A stretch of DNA of 64,000 nt from Letharia columbiana (Eukaryota; Ascomycota; Lecanoromycetes; Lecanorales; Parmeliaceae): NCBI RefSeq assembly GCF_014066305.1, contig NW_023501049.1, positions 62,001 through 126,000 of the forward strand. Direction: 5' to 3'. This document shows, in pieces, positions 34,018-45,227 of the stretch. Within the stretch, counting starts at the first letter, position 1. Each line of letters begins with the position of its first letter. The notes beneath the pieces are model-generated. The model was not told the origin of the DNA. It made no database searches and saw only the letters and a program-made list of their open reading frames with translations. A program made the translations under genes and the position numbers.

Positions 34018-36687
34018 ATGGCCACCACCGTGCTTTCCTCTTCGCCTTCCTGCTCCCCCATTGCAATCACTCCACCTCATGCGGCCGCCGTGGCTATGTC
34101 TTCCTCACCGGGACTACCTTCTCCATCGCTGTTATTCTCAGTCATATGCCCAAGCCTGGTGAGTGGCAGCAGGGCGACACCGATCCCCACAGATGCCGCG
34201 ACGGGGTTTGCAAGCGCATCGACGTTAATGCGCAGAGCATGCTCGGTTGACGAGGTGGGGCCCCTTCCGAGTAACAATGGACTGGGAGCTTCAGAAAGAT
34301 ACGAAATGCAGAGTATCGGCAAGATTACGGAACAACAGCCCAAGGAGCTGGGGGCCAAGAAGGAGAAGGTACCAGCATTCAGGAAGCCCAGAGTGCTACA
34401 CGAAAAGCACTCGGAGAACGGTCAGGAAAAGGTCATCCGGACAGCGGTGGTCCGCACAGCCAATGCCGTTGAAAACGCTGATATTCTCGCCCCAAAGAAG
34501 AGCCGAAAGAAAAAGAGCAAAGACGAGAGTGAGGCGCAAACGACTATCAAGAAGACCAAGATTACTAAACCTGGCGCTGGGAACGCTGGTAAGAAGGCCG
34601 CTGGTCCTACAAAGAAGGCGAAGGAAGTTGTTCCTGCGCCACCGAGACCTCCTGCTTCCACGCAAGAAGAGGATCTGAGAGCCAAGGAAGAGTTCCGAGA
34701 TTTATGCTTAGAGAAGGCTATCACAAGGCGAAAGCAATGGACGCCCTGTAAAAATACAGCTCCTGATCCTACTGTATCGGAGAACCCCAAGAAATCTGTC
34801 GACTCTGAGCTTCCCGTAGACGAAACCCTAGCGAAGCAGCCGCTAACTGCTGGTTTTGGTAACCTCTTGGGCAACTTTGGCTTCGCACAGAAAGAGGACA
34901 GCTCGGTTGTTATCTGCGAAAGCACTCGCCAAGGGAACGGCGAGGCAATAGTGAAGAGAAGGAAAATCGAGCTTGTGAATGGCGTGCCCACGCCTCGCGT
35001 CTCCGAGAAGCCCAAGAGATGCAAGTCGCCCAAGAAGAAACCGCAAACTGTCACGGAGAAGGCTACTGCTCCCTTTGCACCAGTAAGATCTATGACTGCA
35101 TCATCGTTGCTGCAATATTTCGGGACTCCCACGGCTGAATCGGTGATTCATGCAAGAGGTGCAATTGATAATCCTGACACGCCTGTGACAATGAGATGCA
35201 GGTCGCCAGTGAAGACAATGGCAACATCGAAACCAAAGACGAGCAAAGCGAAAAAGTCGGTCCAGAAGCAGCCCGTCCTACTTTCGCCAGAGTCGGCTAT
35301 GAAGAATGCCCGAAATCAAGAGCTGATCTTTGGCACATCCAGTCAGCTCGTACGTGAAGAATCACCAACCTTTATTAAAGATCTTCAGCAGGCCATGAAG
35401 GATTCAGAGTCGACGTTGGAGCAAAAGCAACTTCCGGCAAAAGATTACGACTTCCTGGATCTACCTTCCGGCAGGCCAAGATCATCCAATGTGCGAGCAA
35501 CAACGGCATTGAAAAGTCTTTGGTCCGCGGCGTCTCGGAACATCGATGGTTCTCTTGTCGAAGCGGAGATAGTGAATCTTGCGGATACACCAAAGCCGAT
35601 CCCTGCTACGACAGAGCGTATTAGTGCTCCAAAGGTGCCAGATTCTTTGAAACCCCAGCTCAAAGCAGAAGACGGCGCACCTTCACATATTGGCGAAGTA
35701 GAGTCAATTGCTCCCAAGCTCAATTTGAAAGACACTGCAGACCTTCAGCAACAAATAGAAGAGCCCGACCTGGTTATGCCACGATCTGTCGCCGAAGCTG
35801 GTTTGAGAAACCGTCCAAAGAGTAAACCTCCCGTCAAGAAAACATCTATAGCAAAGCCTGCAACGAATCAGATGCCCAATTATGAAGGCTTCACTGACGT
35901 CCAATTACGTAACGAGATTGCTTCATACAAATTCAAAACTATCAGGAGAAGAGAGGCAATGATCATGCTATTAAAACGATGTTGGGAAAGTAAAATGTCG
36001 ATGACTCTTCATGAGGCTCCAGCCAACGTGGGCCTTCCATCGCCCGTGGTCGAGAACATCAACACTGAGACGTTGAAACAAACAAGTCCTTCCAAGAAGA
36101 GAGAAAGGCCACCTAAAACTTCCGACGTGGTAGCAGCGACCGCTGACAAAGATGACGATGTACCGGCAAAAAAGCCTCGCGGACGACCCAAGAAAGATCC
36201 AACAGCGACGACACCACCAAAACGAAAGCGAAAATCGAAAGCAGTCCTGTCGGAAGCTCTGGTATCAGCTGCAGTCGACGAAATCTACGACTCGAGTCCA
36301 CCGACTCCCTCCCCACCGCGCCGGCGTTCACCTCCAAAGTCACCTGGCCAACTTCAGCTAAGTCAACAGCTCGGAACTTCGACCACTAATATTACTACTG
36401 CCAGCAAAGACAAGAACCGAGCTCTTCTCTTCTCCCAAATAACTAAAGCTGTCACCACCTTTCCACCCACCCATGACGTCAAGAACCTGACATGGTACGA
36501 GAAGATGCTGATGTATGATCCTATCGTCCTGGAAGATCTTACTGTATGGTTGAATACGGAAGGCCTGGACAGGGTGGGCGAGGACGACGAGGTATGGCCA
36601 GGTCTAGTCAAGGAGTGGTGTGAGGAAAGGAGTGTTTGTTGTCTTTGGAGGGAGAATCTAAGGGGTGGTGCGAGGGGGAGGTGGTAA
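34018..36687 (+). CDS. SLX4: structure-specific endonuclease subunit SLX4
   Basis: A single-exon frame of 889 residues from the ATG at 34018 (upstream codons have no ATG). SLX4 is the nuclear scaffold that activates the SLX1 nuclease and helps resolve branched DNA and stalled forks. Most of the chain is low-complexity, lysine/serine/proline-rich and disordered, as in fungal SLX4. An SAP-like block lies at about residues 620-658 (YEGFTDVQLRNEIASYKF, then ending LLKRCWESK). An AT-hook is at about 720-729 (KKPRGRPKKDP). The conserved C-terminal SLX1-binding domain is at about 808-885 (LTWYEKMLMYDPIVLEDLTV, then EWCEERSVCCLWREN). The C-terminus ends GGARGRW as expected for the family. Divergent from the preceding gene over 1.1 kb. 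Confidence 0.92.
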   Translation: MATTVLSSSPSCSPIAITPPHAAAVAMSSSPGLPSPSLLFSVICPSLVSGSRATPIPTDAATGFASASTLMRRACSVDEVGPLPSNNGLGASERYEMQSIGKITEQQPKELGAKKEKVPAFRKPRVLHEKHSENGQEKVIRTAVVRTANAVENADILAPKKSRKKKSKDESEAQTTIKKTKITKPGAGNAGKKAAGPTKKAKEVVPAPPRPPASTQEEDLRAKEEFRDLCLEKAITRRKQWTPCKNTAPDPTVSENPKKSVDSELPVDETLAKQPLTAGFGNLLGNFGFAQKEDSSVVICESTRQGNGEAIVKRRKIELVNGVPTPRVSEKPKRCKSPKKKPQTVTEKATAPFAPVRSMTASSLLQYFGTPTAESVIHARGAIDNPDTPVTMRCRSPVKTMATSKPKTSKAKKSVQKQPVLLSPESAMKNARNQELIFGTSSQLVREESPTFIKDLQQAMKDSESTLEQKQLPAKDYDFLDLPSGRPRSSNVRATTALKSLWSAASRNIDGSLVEAEIVNLADTPKPIPATTERISAPKVPDSLKPQLKAEDGAPSHIGEVESIAPKLNLKDTADLQQQIEEPDLVMPRSVAEAGLRNRPKSKPPVKKTSIAKPATNQMPNYEGFTDVQLRNEIASYKFKTIRRREAMIMLLKRCWESKMSMTLHEAPANVGLPSPVVENINTETLKQTSPSKKRERPPKTSDVVAATADKDDDVPAKKPRGRPKKDPTATTPPKRKRKSKAVLSEALVSAAVDEIYDSSPPTPSPPRRRSPPKSPGQLQLSQQLGTSTTNITTASKDKNRALLFSQITKAVTTFPPTHDVKNLTWYEKMLMYDPIVLEDLTVWLNTEGLDRVGEDDEVWPGLVKEWCEERSVCCLWRENLRGGARGRW

Positions 36688-37130
36688 CTAGCAGCGATGT
36701 AGGCAAGTGTGCTTTTAGAAACGGAGGAGCGCTGGCAGATAGCTTATTAGCTACTCTTGGCTATGACCGTAGGAGAAAATGCAGTCCACCGCACAAGATA
36801 TTTATTCATGCCTCGAACGACACAATTAATACTTCGTCTCAAGAAAGCTTCCCTCGAACCTGCCACCTGCCTCGTCGGCTACAAAGTCCGTCTCTGTACT
36901 AGTACCGCCCAATAGCTGAAGACATCTTTTGAAATCAGAAACCAGAAGATAGGCCTAATGTGGCCGCAGAGCACTGTGTTCCAAGGCGAACGGGCCGTTG
37001 GGCTCGCGACTCTACGCGCACATTGCGTCAGACTCTCGTACGGGAAAAGGTCAAAATCCAGGCAGAGGGTGACTAGCCACTGAATGCTCGTAAATCGTTA
37101 AAAGCCAATTTTCGTCTTCAAGCTTCCATT
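36688..37130. other. intergenic, convergent
   Basis: This separates the 3' ends of SLX4 (plus) and CGI121 (minus). No gene or repeat seen. Confidence 0.45.
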
Positions 37131-37924
37131 TCACACCGCGCCCCTCAAAGCCATCAACCCCAGAATCGCAACCTCGAGCTCTTTCCTCTCCCTCTCAGCA
37201 CCATAGCCTGTACTCCCTGCCTTTACGCCATCGACGCCCCCACTGCCCTCCTCACTCCCGTCCTTCCGCCTCCTCTTGCCCTTTGAATCTGCTTCTCCGA
37301 CACCACTTAGCTTATACAGCTTCCTGATTTTTCCTACATCTGCCATTTTTGCCAGAGTGGCATCGCTGAACTCGACTGGAGTACCATTTACCGAGGCAGT
37401 CAGGTGCTCAGAGACAGTCGACGCCGTGATGCTAGGGTTGGTGGTGAGCTTGATGGCGAGAAGGTTTGTGGTAGTAGCGGTGATGCCGAATGTGCGGAGG
37501 GATTGTGCTATCTATCACTGAAATCAGCAAGCCGCTCAGGACCCCGAAGAGGCCATCTAGGGTGATAACGGAGAGGATGTACGTTGTTATTCGCCCCTAA
37601 ACTAAACACGATCTCGCTGTGCACGGTCCGACTCCTCAATCTCCCGTTCAAATGGTCGTTCGCCGCTCTAAAGACGGCTGCTAGCACATGTGTGGTGGAG
37701 AGAATCTATCCATACCGTTAACATTGCATTCTCAGCACCTAGAATTGCAGCAAGCAAGGCTTACGCACTACAGTCGCATCGATGAGAGCATACTCAAAAT
37801 CGGGATTGCCTTGGAGTAATTGGTCCCGCAGAAAAGGCGCATTCTGTAGGTCTGCGTACAGTGCAATATGGACCGCTAAATCTGGAGGCAGGTGCGCCAG
37901 GTTTAGAGTCTGCAGGGAAGCCAT
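37131..37924 (-). CDS. CGI121: EKC/KEOPS complex subunit CGI121
   Basis: Exons on the minus strand are 37924-37769, 37705-37583 and 37511-37131 (219 residues, both introns phase 0). CGI121 (TPRKB in animals) binds the kinase Bud32/PRPK in the KEOPS complex, which makes the t6A base of ANN-decoding tRNAs and influences telomeres. Recognisable blocks are [40 protein letters not shown] across the first junction, [16 protein letters not shown], and [10 protein letters not shown] directly after the second junction; these match the CGI121 order. The C-terminal third ([16 protein letters not shown] and following) is a charged insertion before the final helix [14 protein letters not shown]. The donor of the first intron is GTGCGT. 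The start is the first ATG, with non-ATG codons upstream. Confidence 0.9.
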
Positions 37925-39260
37925 TTCGAAGGTCTGGGCAATGCTCAATGTTCCTTATGGATCTCAAGGTCTACTTTGTTATTTTGGCTTTGGAAGCGCG
38001 CTTCCCGCGTTTACCATCAAAGAGCTAAGCGCGAGATATATTCAATCTGGCCAAGCGTGCAGACCATTACAACATCCCATTGTCAAATGACTTTGAACAT
38101 TACGGAATGACAGTATGGCTTTCTCGATCTTATGCACGCGTCAGATGCGGACCGTCGACGTTCAATGCCTACTCATGAGAAGGCAGCAACTGCAGACGAG
38201 GGGCTTTTCCTGTGCCGTATTTACCCTGCTTATCGCTCAAATGAGTAGCCTGAATGCAGACCTAGAGCAACATTCCAGCTGACTATGAGATTTCCTCGAG
38301 CTCGGATGTCTTCCTGTGCCGGTTCGCGAACAAGTATGCACACGGTTGTTGACCGTTAGACAAAATGGCGCAGGCAGCGTAGCTGTCCATGTCGGATTTT
38401 AAAAAAGCTCAGCGCCTATCGAGCGGGGTTGGCTCCGAGCTTGGACTATGTTGCAGTTTGACTAGGTAGTTAATGTCACTTAAAGCACCAAACCCGCTTC
38501 AATGACCCTGCTTAGCGCAATCGAGCTATGAGATGGCAGCGGAGATTATTAGGATTCGGTTACAACTAACCTGCAACACGGGTGTGGATGGGTGGATCTT
38601 CGCCGTCTGCGCATTCTTTTTGGGACATCTCTTCATGCTGTTTACCTCATAACAAGCCTTTAGGATGAGAATCCTGGGAGACACTTGACCGTGCATTGCT
38701 ATTGCAGTAGCTGTTGACAACTCCATCGAGCCACTCAACAAATATTTCCGGACCAAAATACATTTACTGAACGGTCAAAAAGACTCATCCCTTGCACAAA
38801 GCTTTCCAAAACTAATGCAGGAACGGTTCAAGTACTCGATTGGTATCTAAACCCTTTCTTCCTTTGAAGCTACGCCGCCGCCCTGCCTACCAGAGAGACT
38901 CACCATGTGTCAATCGTCTTTCTGCACTTGTCTTCCGTCTTTCCTTCTTGAGCAAGTGCTGCGATAGACTCAAGATTAAAATTTGAGATTGGGGGCCCGC
39001 TTCCATCTCGGTCGCTGCCACTATCTTGCCACTTCTGTCGAACAGCCATTCAAGCAGCAACCCCCTTAGCGCCAATCCTAGACCTTGATCTTCCAAGATG
39101 TTGCTCTTGCCCACCGTTCGAAGAAACTAGTCAGATTTGATCTTTCTACGGAAATATTTCATAGCTACGCCCAGAGCAGTCCTAAACACTACTCCGGAGC
39201 TATCACGTCTTCACGTTACATTCCTGCTCTATCAAGCTATCGAATCGAAGTCAGCCTCGA
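37925..39260. other. no gene recognised
   Basis: 1.3 kb upstream of CGI121. A minus-strand stretch at 38900-39114 reads coding-like (VGKSNILEDQGLGLALRG) and ends at a GTGAGT donor-like site, but it has no ATG and no clear partner exon. It could be a gene remnant. Confidence 0.35.
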
Positions 39261-39578
39261 ATGAGTTTCCCGAATCAACAGAAAATTGCGCAGCAAACCT
39301 TTGACCAAGATCTTGTCATGCGGAGCATATCCAAACTCGGCTGGCCATTAACTCAAGGATACTCTGCGAGCGTTATAGACAGGGAGTCTTCTGATGTTAC
39401 TGCACCTTCCAGATCTGCTCAAGCATCACTACCGACTGCTAAAAACGTGTACAGACTAGACCAAACAATTGCCATCCTATCGTTCGATATGTTGCGGTCA
39501 CTTGAAAGTGAATGTCTCAATCGATTGGTCAGCCACCATGCTGCTATAATAGGTCGGACCCGTGCAAATATGGCCTAA
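39261..39578 (+). CDS. hypothetical protein, 105 residues
   Basis: An ATG-started frame (MSFPNQQKIAQQTFDQDLVM at the N-terminus) with ordinary composition and no membrane helix or known motif. The sequence just downstream (39620-39730) reads VFWTGEEDQWFFDYEMISS in another frame, so the real gene may be longer with an intron, or broken. I do not recognise it. Confidence 0.3.
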   Translation: MSFPNQQKIAQQTFDQDLVMRSISKLGWPLTQGYSASVIDRESSDVTAPSRSAQASLPTAKNVYRLDQTIAILSFDMLRSLESECLNRLVSHHAAIIGRTRANMA

Positions 39579-39971
39579 GAAATGCGTATTCCGATGTGGC
39601 CTAAGAGAAGACCGCGTTATCTGAGTGTTCTGGACCGGCGAGGAAGACCAATGGTTCTTCGATTACGAAATGATATCCAGTCATTCATGCTTCTTGATCG
39701 TCAAAGACGCTGTATACGTGCTAGATCTGGTGCAAACACGTTGCAGGCTCACACTCCGCCTCGTGCTCTTGCCCAAACGGTCCCGGTCCCGGTTGCAGGG
39801 CCTGGGTCATTGCAACGCGAGGCGAGGAGAAGTTCTTGAAACCTATATATAAAGCGCTCGAGATGTCTCGACTCTTGAATTCGTTCAATATGCAAGTAGC
39901 GCTCTCCTCTGCTTCTAACACCCCAGTCCTACCAAGATACCTTGATCCCATCGCCCTCCAACATCACCACC
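39579..39971. promoter_or_regulatory. upstream region of the thaumatin-like gene
   Basis: Contains tatataaa at about 39844-39851, roughly 125 bases before the ATG and well placed for a TATA element, and a pyrimidine-rich leader (ctcctctgcttc, ccctccaacatcaccacc) leading to the ATG. The tatataaa role is inference. Confidence 0.4.
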
Positions 39972-40799
39972 ATGCATCTCACCAACACCCTCGTCCCCTT
40001 CCTCCTCGCTCTCGCATCCCCAGCCCTAGCAGCCGAAGGCGTCATCTCCAAAGACGGTCTCGGCACCGCCATCGGTGGAGCTCTCGACCCCACCGTCACC
40101 CCGGCCCCTAAACCTGCTGTCGGCGCAGCACCAGCAGTTGCCGGCCCCTTGACCATCGCCGTCACCAACTCCTTCGGTGCCGGCTTATCGATCTCGTTCC
40201 AGCACGACTCTGGCAGCCCAAGCGCCATCAATAACCCCACGCCTGGCCCTCTCGGCGGCGCGACGACCATTATCTACCCAAGTGGCTGGGCCGGCCGCAT
40301 TGCCGTCGGCAAGGTCATGTCCGTAATCAACAGTGGTAGCAAGATCGAAGGCAGTTTCAGCCCGCCTACGTATCAGCCGAACATCGACGTCAGCTACGGT
40401 AAGTCCACCATCTTTTCCCTCCAACTTCACAAAAATTCCCGCCAACGTTCGACCGCAGTCGATGGCTACACGATCCCCATGACGTGCTCCTGCGGCGGCT
40501 CCGTCGTGACGGGCTGCAACCACCCCCTCTTCGCCGACGGCATCACCTGCGCCAACGAAGGTCCCGGCCCCATTTGCTACAACCCCCTCTCCGCCAGCAA
40601 CCAAGCCGAGGGAACGGCAGCGGCGCCGTTCTTCGAGCCGTGCCAGGGCGCCGCGTATACGTATCCGAACGACAGCGGCTGCAACGTCAACTACGTCAGC
40701 TGTTGCGTGGGCAGTACGTGCCCGGCCCCGGCCAAGCAGCATAGTAAACGGAGCCTCATTGGAGGACATAGACGGAGGGAGGCCGTAGATGCTGTGTGA
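39972..40799 (+). CDS. secreted thaumatin-like protein
   Basis: Exons 39972-40398 and 40459-40799 (255 residues). Residues 1-21 are a clear signal peptide (hydrophobic, ending ASPALAA). The body reads LTIAVTNSFGAGLSISFQHD, then YPSGWAGRIAVGKV, then the cysteine-rich half VDGYTIPMTCSCGG, GCNHPLF, CYNPLSASN, FEPCQGAAYTYPND and VSCCVGSTCPAP, which is the cysteine and aromatic order of fungal thaumatin/osmotin-like proteins. These are extracellular and some bind or cleave beta-glucans. The C-terminus ends in basic residues (HSKRSLIGGHRRRE), a possible processing site. No GPI-type hydrophobic tail is seen. The 60-base intron (GTAAGT...GCAG) is a multiple of three and has no stop, so retention would insert 20 residues. 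Confidence 0.85.
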   Translation: MHLTNTLVPFLLALASPALAAEGVISKDGLGTAIGGALDPTVTPAPKPAVGAAPAVAGPLTIAVTNSFGAGLSISFQHDSGSPSAINNPTPGPLGGATTIIYPSGWAGRIAVGKVMSVINSGSKIEGSFSPPTYQPNIDVSYGKSTIFSLQLHKNSRQRSTAVDGYTIPMTCSCGGSVVTGCNHPLFADGITCANEGPGPICYNPLSASNQAEGTAAAPFFEPCQGAAYTYPNDSGCNVNYVSCCVGSTCPAPAKQHSKRSLIGGHRRREAVDAV

Positions 40800-41836
40800 C
40801 CAACAAGCAAGAAGATAACCGGTCGGCCGAGGTAGGATCGGGAATGGAAATGGAAAAGCTCCAAGACTTCCCCAGTATCAGCCAAAAGGACAGAATTTCT
40901 TCCTTTCTCCCTTCCATCCATCCATCCATCCATCCATCCATCCATCCATCCAAACCCCCCAGATCAACCCACCCCTCGCGCATAGCCCCAAGCACCCAAA
41001 CGCCCCCATCCGAAACCGGCCACGCAGCAAACTCCCGGCTACAAACACCCCTCCCTCCTTCACAAACGCACTCCCCACTTCTCCGAGAAAACCCCACACG
41101 GGGCTCCAAAATGCCCTGTATCCCCAACCCCGATCCGATCGATCGCGTGATTCCCTCCCTCCCTCGCAAGGGAGCCCGAGTGGGGGATGCGGGGCGGCCC
41201 ACACGCTGCGCCGAAAGGGGGTCGTTCCGCCGCCTGACGACGATGTGGGATCCGGCCGGGTTTTCTTGAAAAGAAGGGCGCGAGGTCGGGATCGGGCTGG
41301 ACTACGTACTAGTACGTGGGAGAAGTAGAAGAAGGGCGGAAAGGGATGGCAGAGGAGGTATTTGAGATATGTCGGGTGGGGTTTTCGGTGATGGAATACT
41401 CTCGGCGATTTGTCTCACTGGGCGGAGGTTTGAATGGTTCACGGTCGTGGCAAATACCGAGACGGGTTAGTCGTGATGGTTATGGATTTTTTCGTTACTA
41501 TTGGTGGTGAATCCGGGATGTTTCCTTCTGCACCACCCCACCGTGATATGTGCGAATGTGGTAAAGGGCACATCGACTGTTCTAGGCGCTGATATCATAT
41601 TATGGTATTCTTGGTTTCCTATGCTTACAGTAACGCGGTGGATGAAGGATTTCTAAAAGCCTTCCTGTAGAGAATGACCACCACGAGCGCGACCTAGACA
41701 GTCGCTACCCATCAAATTCCAGTCGCGATTTCCCCGGGGGTATAGCCTTCCTCGAATCCCATCCACATTGTGATGACCGGTGATATGATACATTTTTTTA
41801 TGTGCGCCCACATCGGTGCGGCCGCTCCGTTCCGTT
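40800..41836. other. intergenic, convergent, with microsatellite
   Basis: Lies between the thaumatin-like gene (plus) and the Zn2Cys6 regulator (minus). Contains the TCCA repeat at 40913-40952 and a GC-rich stretch to about 41280. No gene recognised. Confidence 0.45.
40913..40952. repeat. (TCCA)10 microsatellite
   Basis: Ten uninterrupted TCCA units. It lies about 115 bases after the stop codon of the thaumatin-like gene, so it may be transcribed in its 3' UTR. Confidence 0.95.
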
Positions 41837-44700
41837 TCACCCCGCCGGTCCACTATTAAAAGTATTAAGCGGCCAAACCTGTGCCGTAGCCCCGTCCAAA
41901 GCATTTCCGTGCTGCATGTGGATACCCGAGTGTATACTTTGCGCTGCACTTTCTTCGCCTCGGCCACCGAGTTGCATGAGCGCAGAGGCAGAATTGATGT
42001 ACTCAGGCCCTGGCTCGAGGTTGGATGCCATATTTCCCGCCCATGTTCGCCAAGAAGTGGGGCTACCTGGACTATGGTAATTGGCGTACGTAGCGTTTTG
42101 AGAAAAATCGTGGGCATGTTGCGCACCTTGGTTAGGGTAGGCGCTCATATAAGCGTTCGTGGCGGCAGCAGTGGCGGGAAGGGCGGACGGATATGTAGGA
42201 GGGCTGCTTCCGTACGTGACGTTGTAATTGTATTGGGCATGGTTGGGGAAGACTTGAGGAGGGTGATTAGGTTCGTTGGTGTTTGGGGCAGCAAGATACA
42301 TATTCCTTGGGGCGTTGGCGTGAGCTTGGCTATTCACGACGCCATTAGGAGTGGGGTAAGTTTCGTAGACATTGGGCTGGGTAGAAGCAGTGGACGTGTG
42401 CGATGGAGTCACAGTCCTGCTGAGTGAACCAAATTGGTCACTGGCGGAGACCGGAAAGGAAAGAGGTCTTGCCGAGAGGTGCTGGGCGAGACCGTTCAGT
42501 GTGTTGTCGACGGGAACTCGGACTGCATCTTGTAGTTGTCTACCGGATCCTGTTCAGGCGTAAGCTTTGATTATATCTTGAGTGCAGCGATCTATGAATA
42601 CCGAGTAGATTGCTCATGTCACCAATGATACTGAGCCATGAATCCATATCCTCCCTTAATGCAGCCAAAGCGACTGGAGTCATCTGATCTCTCCGTTCCC
42701 AATGGCCGAACAAACTCGTTGCAACTGCGAGAACATAAAGCGCTGTAGTTTGCCAGGTGCCATCCAAGCTCATGTACCTCTGAAGCTGCTTGACATGATT
42801 GAGCATCTTCTGCGAGACCTCCATGCAGATGGTGAGGTTCTCGCTATTGAACTCTGCAGACGTGGAAAGCGATAATGACGGATGACGGAGGAGCAGACGG
42901 GCGTGTAAGCCCCATATTGCCACATATTGAGAATGGACTCGGCCCAGCTCATTGTCAGAAGCGGACTCCTCTCTCAATTCTCGAGGGCACTGTTCCATCC
43001 AGTGACGTATACGTCCTTCCAATCGCCGCACTGTATTGACGTAATTTTGCGGCGATCGTTTCACGGCGTAGATGCTGTTGTAGAGGTCCATATAGATAGG
43101 GATCATCCTTGAAGCCTGATGGCCAACAAGAAAGTTGCATTTTCCCGGTTTCGAGGTATCTATTCCAGCCTCACTAAGAAGATCGTCGTCGATGGCCTCG
43201 AACAGCTCGACATCCCAGTCATCAGATCGCAAAGCCATTGGACGTCCCAGGTTACCTGCTACCATAACGTGAATCAGTAGAATCGACCAGAACACCCGCT
43301 TTCTCAGCTCGATTTCAAGAATGCTCCGTTCGGTCGACGGAGCCCATCGTTTCGCGGAACGATGCAGCCCCAATTCAATGGCCAGACTCAGGACGATACT
43401 CGTAATCATCCAACAAGCTCCAGGCTTTGGCAGGTTCCTTATATGGAGACAGAGCATAGTCAAAGCCTGTACGTCGGCTAGGGTATGGCTAGCCACGAGT
43501 TGAGCAAAGAATCCTAAAGCGTAATGGTAATGGAAATTCGAAGACTGGTTCATCTCTGCCTGATGGTCGGCACTTTCTGGAGCACGTGTGGCATATTGAC
43601 AGTACATGATCGCAAACATTGTATGTACCATAACAGTCTCGGCGATGGATGGTTGGAAGGTCGGGTCATCATAGATTCGTTTGAGCTTTGGAGCGTCAGC
43701 GACGGACAGCTACCGTAATCGATATGAAGAAACTCACCGTAGCCATGAAGCTCGGTTTGTGTATGACCGGTACATAGGGATTAGTTACTCTGAAATAGAC
43801 GTGGGCGTAATTGATTCCTTCACTTCTCGGAGGAAGCTCGACTTTTCTAAGCTTGGGACTCGTACCAAAGGCGGTCTGGACAAAAGCCCGGTATGACTTG
43901 TTGTAGACAGGCGGCCTAGTTCCAGCAGGAGACGGGTCAGGCTCGTCCAGGTCAGCGGACGTGTAGTCGGCAAGATCGATCTCAATCCCCAACACATTCA
44001 GTGAAGTGCCTCGTATCGAGCTTAGTAGGGAGTTGCCTGTTGATACACCGAGGTAATTGTTGCCAGCCAGCCCGCTGCGGAACTCTGGAAGGCGGCTCGG
44101 TGATCCCTCCATTGACGTTCGCTTATTGACCATATTTCTTCCGAAAGGATTTCGACCATGATCTGAATCTCTTGTCCTTCTGCCATTATTGTCCCATGCC
44201 AAGCGATTTCCTAACCTCTGCTCCTCATGCCATTGCACTAAGGGGGCGGTCGCAGGGTCCTCATATTTGATTTTCGGCTCGATGTCTGCGACATCCTCCC
44301 CAAGTGATGCAAGCCGAGCCTGTAGTAAGCGGTTGTGGCTCTCAAGCTCTTCAAGGCGACCTTCGAGGCTCTGGACATATCCGCGGACAGTGGCTTTCCC
44401 TGTGATTCGATCGGTGGTCTTGCATTCTGACTGATTTTGTAGGCATGGAGCGCAGCCATTCACATTATCATCGCAGCGCATCTTCCGGACCTGCAGTGAT
44501 TTTGTCAGCAACGAGAATCTTCTGACAAGCATTGTATGCGGCCTAACCCTGCAGCGGTCACATGCCTGACCCGTCCGATTGGATGCATTGATCTTCTTCT
44601 TGACATCTTGAGAATAGTCAGCAGCAGTGGCATCTTTCTCCGTCTTGATGATTTTGACATTGTTGCCAAAGGAAGGGTCGTCGTCTGCTTTCCTCTTCAT
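41837..44700 (-). CDS. Zn(II)2Cys6 transcription factor with fungal-specific domain
   Basis: Exons on the minus strand are 44700-44548, 44490-43738, 43685-42602 and 42549-41837 (900 residues). The zinc cluster at residues 47-74 (CDRCRVRKMRC, then CAPCLQNQSEC) has spacing C-x2-C-x6-C-x6-C-x2-C-x6-C. A coiled-coil dimerisation segment follows at about 85-115 (YVQSLEGRLEELESHNRLLQ). The middle region (about 270-660) is the fungal-specific transcription factor domain, including HVYFRVTNPYVPVIHKPSFM, ADVQALTMLCLHIRNLPKPG and LGLHRSAKRW. The C-terminal exon is N/P/T/Y-rich, resembling an activation region. The first intron (57 bases, GTTAGG...GCAG) splits the zinc cluster between the second and third cysteines and is itself an open multiple of three. 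Target genes are unknown; it is the nearest regulator to the broken transporter and NRPS-like genes. Confidence 0.85.
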
Positions 44701-45227
44701 CGTCGGCTCTATTCTTTCTTTCCGTTTTGCGACACACCGTTCACACACGGAGTTTGCCGTGCGTCGTTGGATTGCCGCTTTCAAGGCAAGGGGCCAGGGG
44801 CGCACTAGTGTAGTAAGGTAGATCTTGGCGCCAAACTTGTGCCCTCAAGGCTTGAGGCTTAGTGCTTCTACGAGTCTATATCATACCTAGTAGCATCGTC
44901 TTCATAGCACTATCGATTCCTTTAATTCTTCCCATACCAATGACAGGATATGTGTACGGTTACCAATGAGAACGAACTACCGTTCGCCTCGTTGATACAC
45001 TCCAGGTTGCCCCCGCATGGCCAACTTGACCAACCAGAGAGCCGTACTACTCAGCCGCAAGCCACTGAACGCTTATAAAAATATGAGGAACCATACCCAA
45101 TACGGTATAAAATAACCCCTGACCAGTACTCTACACATAGACGTTCCCCAATTCAATCACAGCACGTAGAGCAGCGAAAGACGAAAGTGTTCATTTTAGT
45201 ATTTCGTGCAAAGCACCAACTCAGTAT
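44701..45227. other. upstream region of the Zn2Cys6 regulator
   Basis: The codons before 44700 stay open to about 44805 without ATG and read CERCVAKRKER, a curious basic/cysteine segment, so an upstream exon cannot be excluded. No other gene seen. Confidence 0.4.

Noticed and set aside
34422..35132. 236-codon minus-strand frame
   Set aside because: Antisense to SLX4. Its composition mirrors the lysine/proline codons of SLX4.
40185..40769. 194-codon minus-strand frame
   Set aside because: Antisense to the thaumatin-like gene. GC-rich third positions keep it open by chance.
41816..42427. 203-codon plus-strand frame
   Set aside because: Antisense to the last exon of the Zn2Cys6 regulator, whose splice join gives a continuous protein.
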